A stretch of DNA of 64,000 nt from Gammaproteobacteria bacterium (GTDB taxonomy: Bacteria; Pseudomonadota; Gammaproteobacteria; UBA5861), in NCBI GenBank assembly GCA_022360445.1, contig JAKSCV010000068.1, positions 1 through 64,000 of the forward strand, in the 5' to 3' direction. The notes under the pieces are model-generated. The model searched no databases, was not told the DNA's origin, and was given only the letters and a program-made list of their open reading frames with translations. The translations under genes and the position numbers were made by a program. Of the stretch, positions 25,102 to 33,161 are shown one piece after another (the first letter of the stretch is position 1; each line of letters starts with the position of its first letter).

Positions 25102-27051
25102 TTAATGTTGTGGGCCCACATGAAGCGGTTGTGAGTAAGGCTGTTTGCTGTGTTTAGTCTGGCGTCGGTATAGGCCCAGCACTATCAGTACGGCGATGAG
25201 AAATACGCCACTGCTGCCACCAACACCATTGACACCGGCTTTAACTACGGTGGTTGGGTCATCCTCAGCAGGTGGGGGGGTGGCGCCAGCAGGGTCCAGG
25301 TAGTCAGGAATGCCATCGTTATCGGTATCCGGAAGGGGAAGGGGTGTGCCGCCTGTTGATGTAGTGAACTCATCAGCAATGCCATTGTTGTTCCGATCAG
25401 GGTCCCGGGTATCATCAATGCCATCGGCATCACTATCTTGGCCGCCGGTCTGGTCTACGTCGGCCGTGTCATCAATGCCGTCGCCATCGCTATCGCCACC
25501 ACCGGTTTGATCAGCATCAACGGAGTCAGGGATGAAGTCACCATCCGCATCTGCCAGGCTGTCGACACGACCGTTGTTGTCGGCGTCTGTGCCACCGCCT
25601 TCAATGAGGTCTTTGAAATTATCGCCATCACTATCTCGATCCACATAATTTGGCTTATCATCGGCATCAACATCGCCTGGTCGAAGGGCTAACCCATTCT
25701 CATGGCTATCATCCAGCCCGTTGCCATTGTTATCTGTAAAGTCGTCAACTTTGGCGTCTCCGTCACTGTCTTCACCGCCGGCTTCGATGATGTCGGGTAT
25801 GCCATCATTGTCGCTGTCCAGGTCAAGGTAGTTCGGTTTGCTGTCATTGTCGTTATTAGGTATGGGGAGAGGAATCGTTGCGTAAGCATCGTGCAGGCCG
25901 TCTCCATCGCTATCGACCTGAGAGTCGACGAGCCCATTGCCGTCCTGGTCGGTGCCACCGGCTTCAACCAGGTCGCTAATACCATCGTTGTCGCTGTCCA
26001 GGTCAAAGGAGTTGACGACCCCGTCGTCATCGTCGTCGCGAGTGTCGTCTTCCTGATCATCCGGCACGCCGTCATTATCGTCATCACGGTCTTCGTCGTC
26101 GATGACGCCGTCGTTATCTGAATCCGAACCCACAGTCAGGTTAACCTGTACAGTGATTTTGCTGAGTGTACAACCGGTTGTATCAATGGTAGCAGTATAA
26201 TCAACGTCGTTTGAGCGCCAGAAATGTCGGGCATCGTTAACCGAATATTGGGTGTAGATTCCCAGCTGTAAATTATCAAACTCAGCTGGTGTGATGTCCG
26301 TAAGAGTGTAGTTCAGCGTTCTTGTCTCTTGGGGACTCGAACCCCAATCGCTCTCGGTTACAGAATCCGCCGCCAAGGGGTCATTGTTGGTTTTATTGAT
26401 CGAAGCAGCATAGCCTTGGCTGTCCCCGCTGGTTTTGGTTAATTGCCAGGTAAGGCTGGTTGTAATGATCGGTTTTTCTGGCGTGTGGCAACCCTGGTAG
26501 TTAGCGATAGGTTTAATGATGATACCAAGATAGCTGGTCGCTGCGGTTGTTGAAGGCTGAGGCCAATCGCCGGTAGGCTGCAAAGCGTCAAAAATAGGCT
26601 CTTGAGGACTTGCGCCAATGCGTGATCCAGCCGGGGTCGAATGACTTCGGCTGACAGAAATGGATCGTGCACTCTCTCTCCAGTCCTGCTCGGTGACCTC
26701 ATAGCTGAAGCTGTCAGCGCCTGAAAAGTCCGTAGGTGGTGTGTAACGAATTTGTCCATTTTCTATAGCGAGACTGCCTCCGTTATCACTGCTTGAATTA
26801 GGCAGCGTTAACGTTGAGGCATTTGGGGAGCCTCCATCATTTGCGAGCACGTTGAGTAGCTTGCTGGTATTGATCACCACAGAAAAATTGTCTGTACCTG
26901 CGGTTAAGTCAATCGGCCGATCTGAAATGCCGGCCCGTGTTGTGGTGCTAGCTAGGCTTGCCAATGCAGTTAAAGTGATCGCAGAGAAGAGCGGCAAGTT
27001 TTTTTTGTGTCGTTGGCTTGTGTTGCGATTTGTCAATCTGTAAACACACAT
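25102..27051 (-). CDS. Secreted thrombospondin type 3 repeat protein with C-terminal membrane anchor
   Basis: Protein of 649 residues. A signal peptide (about 1-40, LFSAITLTALASLASTTTRAG) is followed by a cadherin-like/Ig-like domain (LLNVLANDGG...YTPPTDFSGADSFSYEV), a non-repetitive region to about 310, then about ten thrombospondin type 3 calcium-binding repeats of the type DSDNDGIPD (about 315-600). The C-terminus has a Gly-rich stretch, one hydrophobic helix (GVFLIAVLIVLGLY) and Arg/Lys, which resembles a CTERM sorting tail. A calcium-stiffened stalk at the surface is the likely form. The OmpA gene follows by 18 bases and carries the same loop type, suggesting a physical partnership. Confidence 0.85.
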   Translation of the reverse strand: MCVYRLTNRNTSQRHKKNLPLFSAITLTALASLASTTTRAGISDRPIDLTAGTDNFSVVINTSKLLNVLANDGGSPNASTLTLPNSSSDNGGSLAIENGQIRYTPPTDFSGADSFSYEVTEQDWRESARSISVSRSHSTPAGSRIGASPQEPIFDALQPTGDWPQPSTTAATSYLGIIIKPIANYQGCHTPEKPIITTSLTWQLTKTSGDSQGYAASINKTNNDPLAADSVTESDWGSSPQETRTLNYTLTDITPAEFDNLQLGIYTQYSVNDARHFWRSNDVDYTATIDTTGCTLSKITVQVNLTVGSDSDNDGVIDDEDRDDDNDGVPDDQEDDTRDDDDDGVVNSFDLDSDNDGISDLVEAGGTDQDGNGLVDSQVDSDGDGLHDAYATIPLPIPNNDNDSKPNYLDLDSDNDGIPDIIEAGGEDSDGDAKVDDFTDNNGNGLDDSHENGLALRPGDVDADDKPNYVDRDSDGDNFKDLIEGGGTDADNNGRVDSLADADGDFIPDSVDADQTGGGDSDGDGIDDTADVDQTGGQDSDADGIDDTRDPDRNNNGIADEFTTSTGGTPLPLPDTDNDGIPDYLDPAGATPPPAEDDPTTVVKAGVNGVGGSSGVFLIAVLIVLGLYRRQTKHSKQPYSQPLHVGPQH

Positions 27052-27329
27052 TTATTTCACCATTTATGTTAGGTCATTAGGTATTGCTGAGACATTAAAA
27101 ATGTCACGGTTAGATTGCTTTATTTGAAAGGATTTATAAAACAAATTTTTTTTAAAATCAAATAATTAACAATTGAATGCTACTTCTAACTTTACATTTA
27201 CTTTGTAACTATTTAATTAGTAATATTTTTATATTGAGCTACCTATAAAAAAGATGAAGTTTTTACGTGCTGAATGCCACGGGTTTATTTACGTTTCTGC
27301 TAAATTTAGAAGAGGAGGTTTCTTGATAT
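27052..27329. other. AT-rich non-coding stretch of 278 bases
   Basis: Between the start of the TSP3 gene and the end of pdxH, both on the minus strand. The sequence is strongly AT-rich, with runs of A and T and no open frame or hairpin that stands out. It must hold the promoter of the TSP3-OmpA pair and the 3' end of the pdxH transcript. Confidence 0.6.
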
Positions 27330-27980
27330 TCAAGGCGCAAGACGATTAATTACCCAGTGGCCACTCGATTCCAGCTGATAACGAAAACGATCATGCAACC
27401 TGTCATCTCGGCCTTGCCAGAACTCCAGGCTAATTGGTGACAGGCAATAGCCTCCCCAATTTTTTGGGCGTGGGACGTCACCGCTTGGATGTTTTTTCCT
27501 CAACGTATCAACAGCAGTTTCCAGCACACCTCGGCTACTCACTTCAGAAGATTGCCGAGAACCGGCTGCGCTAAAGCGACTACCTTCTGGTCGACTTTGA
27601 AAGTAGTGATCAGAATCACTGTCCGGCAGCTTTGTAACGGTGCCACGGATACTGACTTGTCTCGAAATATCGCGCCAATAGAAGAGCAAACAGGCTTTGG
27701 TATTCTCAGCTAGCTCCATTCCTTTTTGACTCAAGTAGTGGGTGTACCAGCAGAAGCCCTGCTCATCAAAGTGTTTCATTAACACAGTTCGGGCAGAGGG
27801 CATGCCTTGGCTGTCAACCGTTGCGAGCGTCATCGCTGTTGCATCGATTGCACCGGCTGCCTCAGCATCTTCAAGCCATTGGCCAAATTGTTCAAAAGGG
27901 TTTTCGAAGAGATTAATGCGGCGCAATGGTTTGGAACCGTACTCGCGTCGCTTATCGCGTTGGTCCTGGGAATCAGTCAT
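27330..27980 (-). CDS. pdxH: Pyridoxamine 5'-phosphate oxidase
   Basis: FMN-dependent oxidase of 216 residues that makes pyridoxal phosphate from pyridoxine or pyridoxamine phosphate. Motifs: YTHYLSQKGMELAENTKACLLFYW (FMN and substrate contacts), RGTVTKLP, and the C-terminal signature EFWQGRDDRLHDRFRY with the family ending NRLAP. Its ATG overlaps the DUF423 stop by four bases (ATGA), showing coupling. Confidence 0.97.
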   Translation of the reverse strand: MTDSQDQRDKRREYGSKPLRRINLFENPFEQFGQWLEDAEAAGAIDATAMTLATVDSQGMPSARTVLMKHFDEQGFCWYTHYLSQKGMELAENTKACLLFYWRDISRQVSIRGTVTKLPDSDSDHYFQSRPEGSRFSAAGSRQSSEVSSRGVLETAVDTLRKKHPSGDVPRPKNWGGYCLSPISLEFWQGRDDRLHDRFRYQLESSGHWVINRLAP

Positions 27981-28378
27981 GGTGTGTTATGTTTGCTTTT
28001 TATTGCCTGAATTGTGAAGCAAGTCCATCCGATTACAAAGGATAAACCGCCGAACGGTGTCAAAAAAACCAGCCACTGCAACTTGAAAACGGCCAAGGCG
28101 TAAAGGCTACCGCAAAACAACAAGATGCCGACGATGAAAGAAAAGCCAGCAAGATTCAACCACCCGCTGGTTTGATAATGGGCTTCATAAAGTCCCAAGC
28201 CGATCAGCCCTAGCGCATGGTAAATATGATAATCAGCAGCCGTTTGGTAAATAGCTATGCCATGGCTTGTCAGGTGAGGTTTCAAGCCATGGGCGCCAAA
28301 GGCTCCCAGTAATACACTCAGCATCGCCAGAGTGGCCCCGATTGCTATAAAGTTGTAAGAAGTTTTTAGCGTTGTCAT
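27977..28378 (-). CDS. DUF423 family membrane protein (YgdD-like)
   Basis: 133-residue inner-membrane protein with four hydrophobic helices. The family motif LGAFGAHGLKPHL appears at residues about 24-36, followed by YQTAADYHIYHALGLIGLGL. The function of DUF423 proteins is unknown. It is coupled to pdxH through an ATGA overlap and diverges from yajQ. Confidence 0.92.
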   Translation of the reverse strand: MTTLKTSYNFIAIGATLAMLSVLLGAFGAHGLKPHLTSHGIAIYQTAADYHIYHALGLIGLGLYEAHYQTSGWLNLAGFSFIVGILLFCGSLYALAVFKLQWLVFLTPFGGLSFVIGWTCFTIQAIKSKHNTP

Positions 28379-28421
28379 ATTCGGTGTATTTTAAACGGGT
28401 TTGGATGACAGGAGAACGAAA

Positions 28422-28904
28422 ATGCCAACATTTGATGTGGTTTCAGAAGTGGATATGCATGAGTTGACCAATGCAGTTGATCAAGCGAATCGTGAGCTGG
28501 CCAACCGCTATGATTTTAAAGGCAGTGGTGCAAACGTCGAGCAGAGCGACACCTCGATCACTTTAGTCGCGAGTAGTGACTTTCAAATTAAACAAATACA
28601 TTCCATTTTGTTTGAAAAAATGACCAAGCGCGGCATTGACATCGCTTGTTTAGATATGGGGGGCATTTCTATGCGGGGACAAAAAGCAGTACAAGTCTGC
28701 CAAGTGCAAACTGGTATCGACAAAGAACTCGCGAAGGAGATTAGTCGGCGAATTAAAGACTCCAAGCTAAAAGTTCAAGCGGCGATTCAGGATCAACAGG
28801 TCCGAGTCAGTGGAAAGAAGCGAGATGTCTTGCAGGAGGTCATTGCCCTGTTGAAAGCGGCTGAGATCAAAACGCCTTTGCAGTTTAAGAACTTTCGTGA
28901 CTGA
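28422..28904 (+). CDS. yajQ: YajQ family nucleotide-binding protein
   Basis: 160-residue cytoplasmic protein of the UPF0234 family. The start MPTFDVVSEVDMHEL is chosen because GGAG precedes the ATG at 28422. Motifs include ANRYDFKGSGANVE and QVRVSGKKRDVLQEVIALLK. Members bind nucleotides or RNA, and some bind cyclic di-GMP, as in Xanthomonas. The role here is not known. Confidence 0.95.
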   Translation: MPTFDVVSEVDMHELTNAVDQANRELANRYDFKGSGANVEQSDTSITLVASSDFQIKQIHSILFEKMTKRGIDIACLDMGGISMRGQKAVQVCQVQTGIDKELAKEISRRIKDSKLKVQAAIQDQQVRVSGKKRDVLQEVIALLKAAEIKTPLQFKNFRD

Positions 28905-28951
28905 AACTTGTATTTCGCCGTTCTGCAGGTGCCGTGAGTGACATTAAATGG

Positions 28952-29710
28952 TCACACTTTTTGAACATAGACATCATAACGAATCGTTTTGCCATTGATT
29001 GAAAATGTGGGTGTTTTTTTTGCGAGAGGCAATGCTTTTGTCGGCCGTTTAACGACAACTCGTTCGGTCGCCACAGCTCTGGCTAGGTTTAGCAAATGTG
29101 TTTGATCTGTTGTTTCGCCCAGCAGCGCTTGGAGTATTTGCATATCTTTTTTGACAAGGGCGGACTTTGTTCTTTGAGGGAACATCGGGTCCAAATAGAC
29201 AATATGTGGTGGCTCTTGTGTAGACAATTGAGGCAGAATATTCAGGGCGTCGCCATGGCAGAGAGACAGGTTTTGAACGGTGTTCGAGGCGTGCTTAACG
29301 GCCTGATCAAGCAGTGCGCTCAGTACAGGGTTGCGTTCAATCATCAGCACACGGCAGCCTAGGCAGGCGATGACAAAAGCATCTGAACCCAAGCCGGCGG
29401 TCGCGTCGACAACAAAAGGCTGCTGAAACTTATGCAAGCCGAGTGCCTTACCCAGTGGCTGCTTCTTGCCAATACCGGTGCGCTGTCGATAGGCGTTTTT
29501 GCCGGAGGTAAAACTGATAGAGAGTGTTCTATGAGGGCGCAAACCAGTATCGATCAGTGTGAGCTCGGCATTTTCAACATTTAACAAAAATCGAGCTGAT
29601 GAGTTTTGTGACTGTAACAGTGGAAGCTGGAATTGTGTCGCCAGTGATGTGGCCAGGTCCTTATCGGCGGGAGTTTTGGCTAGGACTGCGGTGTTGGGTG
29701 AAGCGTTCAT
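28952..29710 (-). CDS. rsmJ: 16S rRNA (guanine-N2-)-methyltransferase RsmJ
   Basis: SAM-dependent methyltransferase of 252 residues that makes m2G1516 in 16S rRNA. It shows VDATAGLGSDAFVIACLGCRVLMIERNPV (motif I and the acidic residue that contacts SAM, about 105-135) and the catalytic-type motif VYLDPMFPQR (about 170). A strong terminator in its upstream region ends the preceding minus-strand operon, so rsmJ needs its own promoter or read-through. Confidence 0.95.
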   Translation of the reverse strand: MNASPNTAVLAKTPADKDLATSLATQFQLPLLQSQNSSARFLLNVENAELTLIDTGLRPHRTLSISFTSGKNAYRQRTGIGKKQPLGKALGLHKFQQPFVVDATAGLGSDAFVIACLGCRVLMIERNPVLSALLDQAVKHASNTVQNLSLCHGDALNILPQLSTQEPPHIVYLDPMFPQRTKSALVKKDMQILQALLGETTDQTHLLNLARAVATERVVVKRPTKALPLAKKTPTFSINGKTIRYDVYVQKV

Positions 29711-29720
29711 AAACTGCGGT

Positions 29721-29753
29721 TAAAAAGAGCGTACCGTTCGCACTGTACGCTCT
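29721..29753 (-). terminator. Rho-independent terminator of the DUF35-thiolase operon
   Basis: Read on the minus strand: AGAGCGTAC (29753-29745), ten-base loop, GTACGCTCT (29734-29726), then a five-T run. The nine-base-pair stem is perfect. It starts 25 bases after the DUF35 stop codon. Confidence 0.9.
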
Positions 29754-29777
29754 CCCAAACAGGCTGTCGACTTTGGA

Positions 29778-30185
29778 TCAGGCCGGTGTAAACATGGGTA
29801 GTGCCGTACCTTCCCCCGTGTCTTGAAAAATAACGCTCACCGGCTGACCGATTGCAAGCGCATCGACATCGCACTCGACAATATTGGTCATCATTGTTGG
29901 GCCTTCTTCGAGCGTAACGTAAGCCATGACGTAAGGCACTGTTGCCTTACGCATCACACTATAACTGTAGATGGCGCCGCGTCCGGATGCTTCTGTCCAA
30001 GTTGTGTTATCGCTGAAGCAAAAAGGGCAGATCGTGCGTGGGTAGTGGTGCACTTCACCACAGGTGTTGCATTTTTTAACGAGCAATTTACCGTTGATCG
30101 CCGCTTCCCAGTAAGGTTTACTTTCATCGTTGACCACTGGCGCAGAGTTGTTTGGGTTCATGTTTTCTTTGTTTAAAATTTTCAT
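29778..30185 (-). CDS. DUF35 Zn-ribbon/OB-fold acyl-CoA-associated protein
   Basis: 135-residue protein with a rubredoxin-like zinc ribbon (CNTCGEVHHYPRTICPFC, about 39-56) followed by an OB fold (SGRGAIYSYSVMRKAT...VSVIFQDT). These proteins form complexes with thiolase-like enzymes, for example in bacterial steroid side-chain aldolases and in archaeal HMG-CoA synthesis, where they help bind or pass acyl-CoA. The ATG at 30185 overlaps the stop of the thiolase-like gene by four bases, so the two are coupled and probably form one complex. Confidence 0.93.
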   Translation of the reverse strand: MKILNKENMNPNNSAPVVNDESKPYWEAAINGKLLVKKCNTCGEVHHYPRTICPFCFSDNTTWTEASGRGAIYSYSVMRKATVPYVMAYVTLEEGPTMMTNIVECDVDALAIGQPVSVIFQDTGEGTALPMFTPA

Positions 30186-31357
30186 GTGTCTTCTCTCCCA
30201 AGAATCACTGTTGCGCTACCCATCCGGGTTCCGAGCGAACCGCCTGTGCCGTGTGCCAGTGCAATCTGGCAATCAGGTACCTGCACCTTGGGGTGCGCCT
30301 CATCTCGAAGCTGACGGACGGCTTCGACAACTTTTGTCATGCCGCCTCTGTTGGCGGGGTGGTTGTTGCATAATCCGCCGCCGTCGGTGTTAAACGGTAA
30401 TTTGCCGACACCGGATATCAGGTTGCCGTCAGACACAAATTGACCACCTTGACCTTTTTCACAGAAACCTAGATCTTCCAGTGTCTCCAGAACGGTGATC
30501 GTGAACGAATCATAAATAGATGCATAGTCAATATCCGACGGCTTAACGCCGGCTTCTTCAAATGCTCTGGGTCCGGACCACCGTGCGCCGGTGAAGGTGA
30601 GGTCCGTTCGACCACCCATTTGGTGTTTAGGAGACTCACCATGCCCCAGCACTTTAATGCATGTGCGTTTTAGGTCTTTGACCACTTCCGGACTCACGAC
30701 GACAAGGGCTCCACCACCGTCTGTGATGACACAGCAGTCCAGCCGATGCAAAGGGTCACTGATCATGGGGGAGTTAACAACGTCTTCAACAGTCAGAACT
30801 TTGCGCACGATAGCATGTTCATTATGTTGTGAGTGGTGTGAGGCGGCGACTTTAATCCAGGCAAGCTGCTCACTGGTAGTGCCAAATTCGTACATATGGC
30901 GCATGGCGGCCATACCATACATGTTGGTTACGGTGGTGCCGTAGGAAAATTCAAAGCCAGTTTCTGGTGCGTCCGGTCCGAAGGTTCTAGGCCGGGTACC
31001 GGTTGGCATGCCTTCGGCCTTCGGGCGTCCGGCGAGCGTGATCAATGCAACCTGGCACTTACCTGCAGCAATGGCAGCGGCCGCATGACCCACATGAGCC
31101 ACGTATGATGAACCGCCAATTTCGGTGGAATCGATGTGTTTGAGCCGGAGCCCCATGTAGTCGGCTAGGGATAACCCACCTAGCCCAGGGGCATCTCCTG
31201 CGCAGTAGTAAGCATCCACATCGTCTTTAGTTAGGCCGGCGTCCTCAAGGGCGCCTTTGGCCACTTCGGCGTGCAACTGGGGAAGTGAACGCCCGACGGC
31301 ATTTCGTATGGGATGTTCGTACGCCCCGGCAATATAGGCTTTACCTCTGATACTCAA
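30182..31357 (-). CDS. Thiolase-like protein (SCP-x/Ltp2 group), nucleophilic Cys not visible
   Basis: Thiolase-fold protein of 391 residues. A TTG at 31357 is chosen as start because GAGGAGG lies eight bases upstream and the family begins right there (SIRGKAYIAGAYEHP). In the place of the usual active-site Cys the sequence reads EIGGSSYVAHVGHAAAAIAAG, with Ser but no Cys. The C-terminal region has NTDGGGLCNNHPANRGG followed by EAVRQLRDEA. Loss of Cys, the GGGL motif and a DUF35 partner recall Ltp2-type retro-aldolases of steroid side-chain degradation. A true thiolase is the alternative. Which reaction it performs is inferred only. Confidence 0.85.
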   Translation of the reverse strand: MSIRGKAYIAGAYEHPIRNAVGRSLPQLHAEVAKGALEDAGLTKDDVDAYYCAGDAPGLGGLSLADYMGLRLKHIDSTEIGGSSYVAHVGHAAAAIAAGKCQVALITLAGRPKAEGMPTGTRPRTFGPDAPETGFEFSYGTTVTNMYGMAAMRHMYEFGTTSEQLAWIKVAASHHSQHNEHAIVRKVLTVEDVVNSPMISDPLHRLDCCVITDGGGALVVVSPEVVKDLKRTCIKVLGHGESPKHQMGGRTDLTFTGARWSGPRAFEEAGVKPSDIDYASIYDSFTITVLETLEDLGFCEKGQGGQFVSDGNLISGVGKLPFNTDGGGLCNNHPANRGGMTKVVEAVRQLRDEAHPKVQVPDCQIALAHGTGGSLGTRMGSATVILGREDT

Positions 31358-31412
31358 AGTATTGTCCTCCTCAAAAAAAGTAATTTTGTTATTAAAATGG
31401 GTTAACGAGCGC

Positions 31413-32597
31413 TTAGTAAGACTTAGGGAGACCCAACACCCGTTCGGCAATATGACAGAGAATCAGTTGCGGGCTGACGGGTGCGATGCGTGGAATCAGG
31501 CTTTCGCGGAGATAGCGCTCTACATGAAATTCTTTGGCGTAACCCATGCCGCCATGTGTCATCACAGCCTGGGTGCACGCCTTAAAAGAGGCTTCCGCTG
31601 CTAGGTATTTGGCGGCATTGGCAAGGTGGCCAACGTCGTGTCCCTGGTCATACAGATTAGCAGCTTTAAACGCCATCAGGTTGGCGGCTTCGAGTTCAGC
31701 CCAGCACTCTGCCAAGGGGTGTTGAATGCCTTGGTTTTTGCCGATTGGGCGATCAAAAACAACGCGATCACGGGCATACTGTACGGCTTTTCGGATGGCA
31801 GCACGCCCAAGACCTACGCTTCCTGCTGCGGCGAGAATGCGTTCTGGATTTAAGCCGTCGAGCAGGTAGTAGAAGCCTTTACCTTCATTGCCAATCAGAT
31901 CGTCTTCGGGGATGGGCAAGCCATCAAAAAAAACTTGATTGGAGTCTGAAGCTTTACGCCCCATTTTTTCAATTTCTCTCACTTCGATGTAGTTGCGGTC
32001 AAAATCCGTGTAAAAGAGGCTAAGCCCATCCACAGGGCGGCGTGTGTTTTCGATGGGCGTTGTGCGAGCAATTAACAGAATTTTAGTGGCGTGTTGGGCT
32101 GTGGAAGTCCAGATTTTTTGGCCGTCAACAATGTAATGCTTCCCTTTTTTGGTGGCTTTGGTCTTTAGTTTGGTAGTGTCGAGACCCGTATTCGGCTCGG
32201 TAACGCCAAAACAGGTGATTTCTTTGCGCTGGATGACGCGGGGCACCATGCGTTCGATTTGTTCGGGACGCCCGTATTTGATGACAGGGTTAAGCCCAAA
32301 TATGGGGTGTGCGGTGGATGACAACGCGGTAATGCCACCGCCGGATTCACCGATCGTCAATGTGAGTACCGCACCTTCGGTAATACCAAGCCCGGAGCCA
32401 CCGTATTCAAGCGGTGTATTGATTCCCAGCCAGCCGTGTTCGGCCAGTTCGGAAACAAAGTCTTCCGGAAACTGGCCGGTTTGGTCGCGTTCAAGCCAGT
32501 AGTCGTCGTTATAATTTGCGCAGAGCTTTTGCAGGCTTTCCCGCATTTCCATTTGGTCTGGGGTCAGCACGGTTGCGTCGTCGAAAAAGTCTTTCAT
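31413..32597 (-). CDS. Acyl-CoA dehydrogenase family protein
   Basis: FAD-dependent dehydrogenase of 394 residues that introduces the alpha-beta double bond into acyl-CoA. FAD/substrate motifs ITCFGVTEPNTGLDTT (about 125-140) and KIWTSTAQHATKILLIART are present, as is the C-terminal signature THGGMGYAKEFHVERYLRES. A GGAGGAAC site precedes the ATG. The gene runs into the thiolase-like/DUF35 pair 55 bases downstream on the same strand, suggesting one catabolic operon. Confidence 0.93.
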   Translation of the reverse strand: MKDFFDDATVLTPDQMEMRESLQKLCANYNDDYWLERDQTGQFPEDFVSELAEHGWLGINTPLEYGGSGLGITEGAVLTLTIGESGGGITALSSTAHPIFGLNPVIKYGRPEQIERMVPRVIQRKEITCFGVTEPNTGLDTTKLKTKATKKGKHYIVDGQKIWTSTAQHATKILLIARTTPIENTRRPVDGLSLFYTDFDRNYIEVREIEKMGRKASDSNQVFFDGLPIPEDDLIGNEGKGFYYLLDGLNPERILAAAGSVGLGRAAIRKAVQYARDRVVFDRPIGKNQGIQHPLAECWAELEAANLMAFKAANLYDQGHDVGHLANAAKYLAAEASFKACTQAVMTHGGMGYAKEFHVERYLRESLIPRIAPVSPQLILCHIAERVLGLPKSY

Positions 32598-32711
32598 CAG
32601 AGTTCCTCCTTTTTATCTTTCCAGGCTTGGATTGCCTGGTGGCGTTGTTGTTTTTGGTGTATCGCCTGCTGGGTTTTTTACATATCTAGGTGTTGTAACA
32701 AAAGCAGTCTT

Positions 32712-32957
32712 TTAGCAACGGTTGCTCTGGGCCTTTTTGATGATGCGCGTTTGTGATGCTGGATATTGTGCAAGGGCGGCTTCGGGCCTGATGGGACGTT
32801 GGACCAGGTTGCCAAAACAGTTGGGGCAAATATTGCCTAGCACGTGGTTCGCGCAATGTTGACAAAATGTGCATTCGAATGAGCAAATCGTGGCTTCCGC
32901 CGATGCGGGCGGTAGGTCTTTGTTACAGCATTCGCAGTTAGGCCGAAGCTCCAACAT
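32712..32957 (-). CDS. DUF1272 zinc-ribbon-like protein
   Basis: 81-residue Cys-rich protein. The start MLELRPNCECCNKDLPP at 32957 has GAGAGG upstream; a longer reading frame to 33050 is not typical of the family. Cysteine pairs (CECC, CSFECTFCQHC, CPNC) suit two zinc sites in a RING/zinc-ribbon-like fold. DUF1272 proteins are common in Proteobacteria and have no assigned function. Confidence 0.9.
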   Translation of the reverse strand: MLELRPNCECCNKDLPPASAEATICSFECTFCQHCANHVLGNICPNCFGNLVQRPIRPEAALAQYPASQTRIIKKAQSNRC

Positions 32958-33161
32958 TGGGGTTACCTCTCTCATTAGCGTGTTGTATCTGTTGAGGTAT
33001 GACCATTTTTCAGCAAGTCGTCGGTTGCGCCGAACGGCACTTGTTAGCAAAGGTAATGGTCTATTGGTTCAATGTATATTACTTTCAAGCTTAAAAGAAG
33101 CCAAGCTCCGTGCTTTGAGATAGTCTCTTTCGGGTGGCTGGTTTAAAGTGGCTTATCCGTT

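Noticed and set aside
25245-26121. Several long open frames on both strands inside the TSP3 gene
   Set aside because: They come from the repetitive GAT/GAC-rich codons of the calcium repeats and encode low-complexity Met/Thr or Val/Ile strings without start sites or family features.
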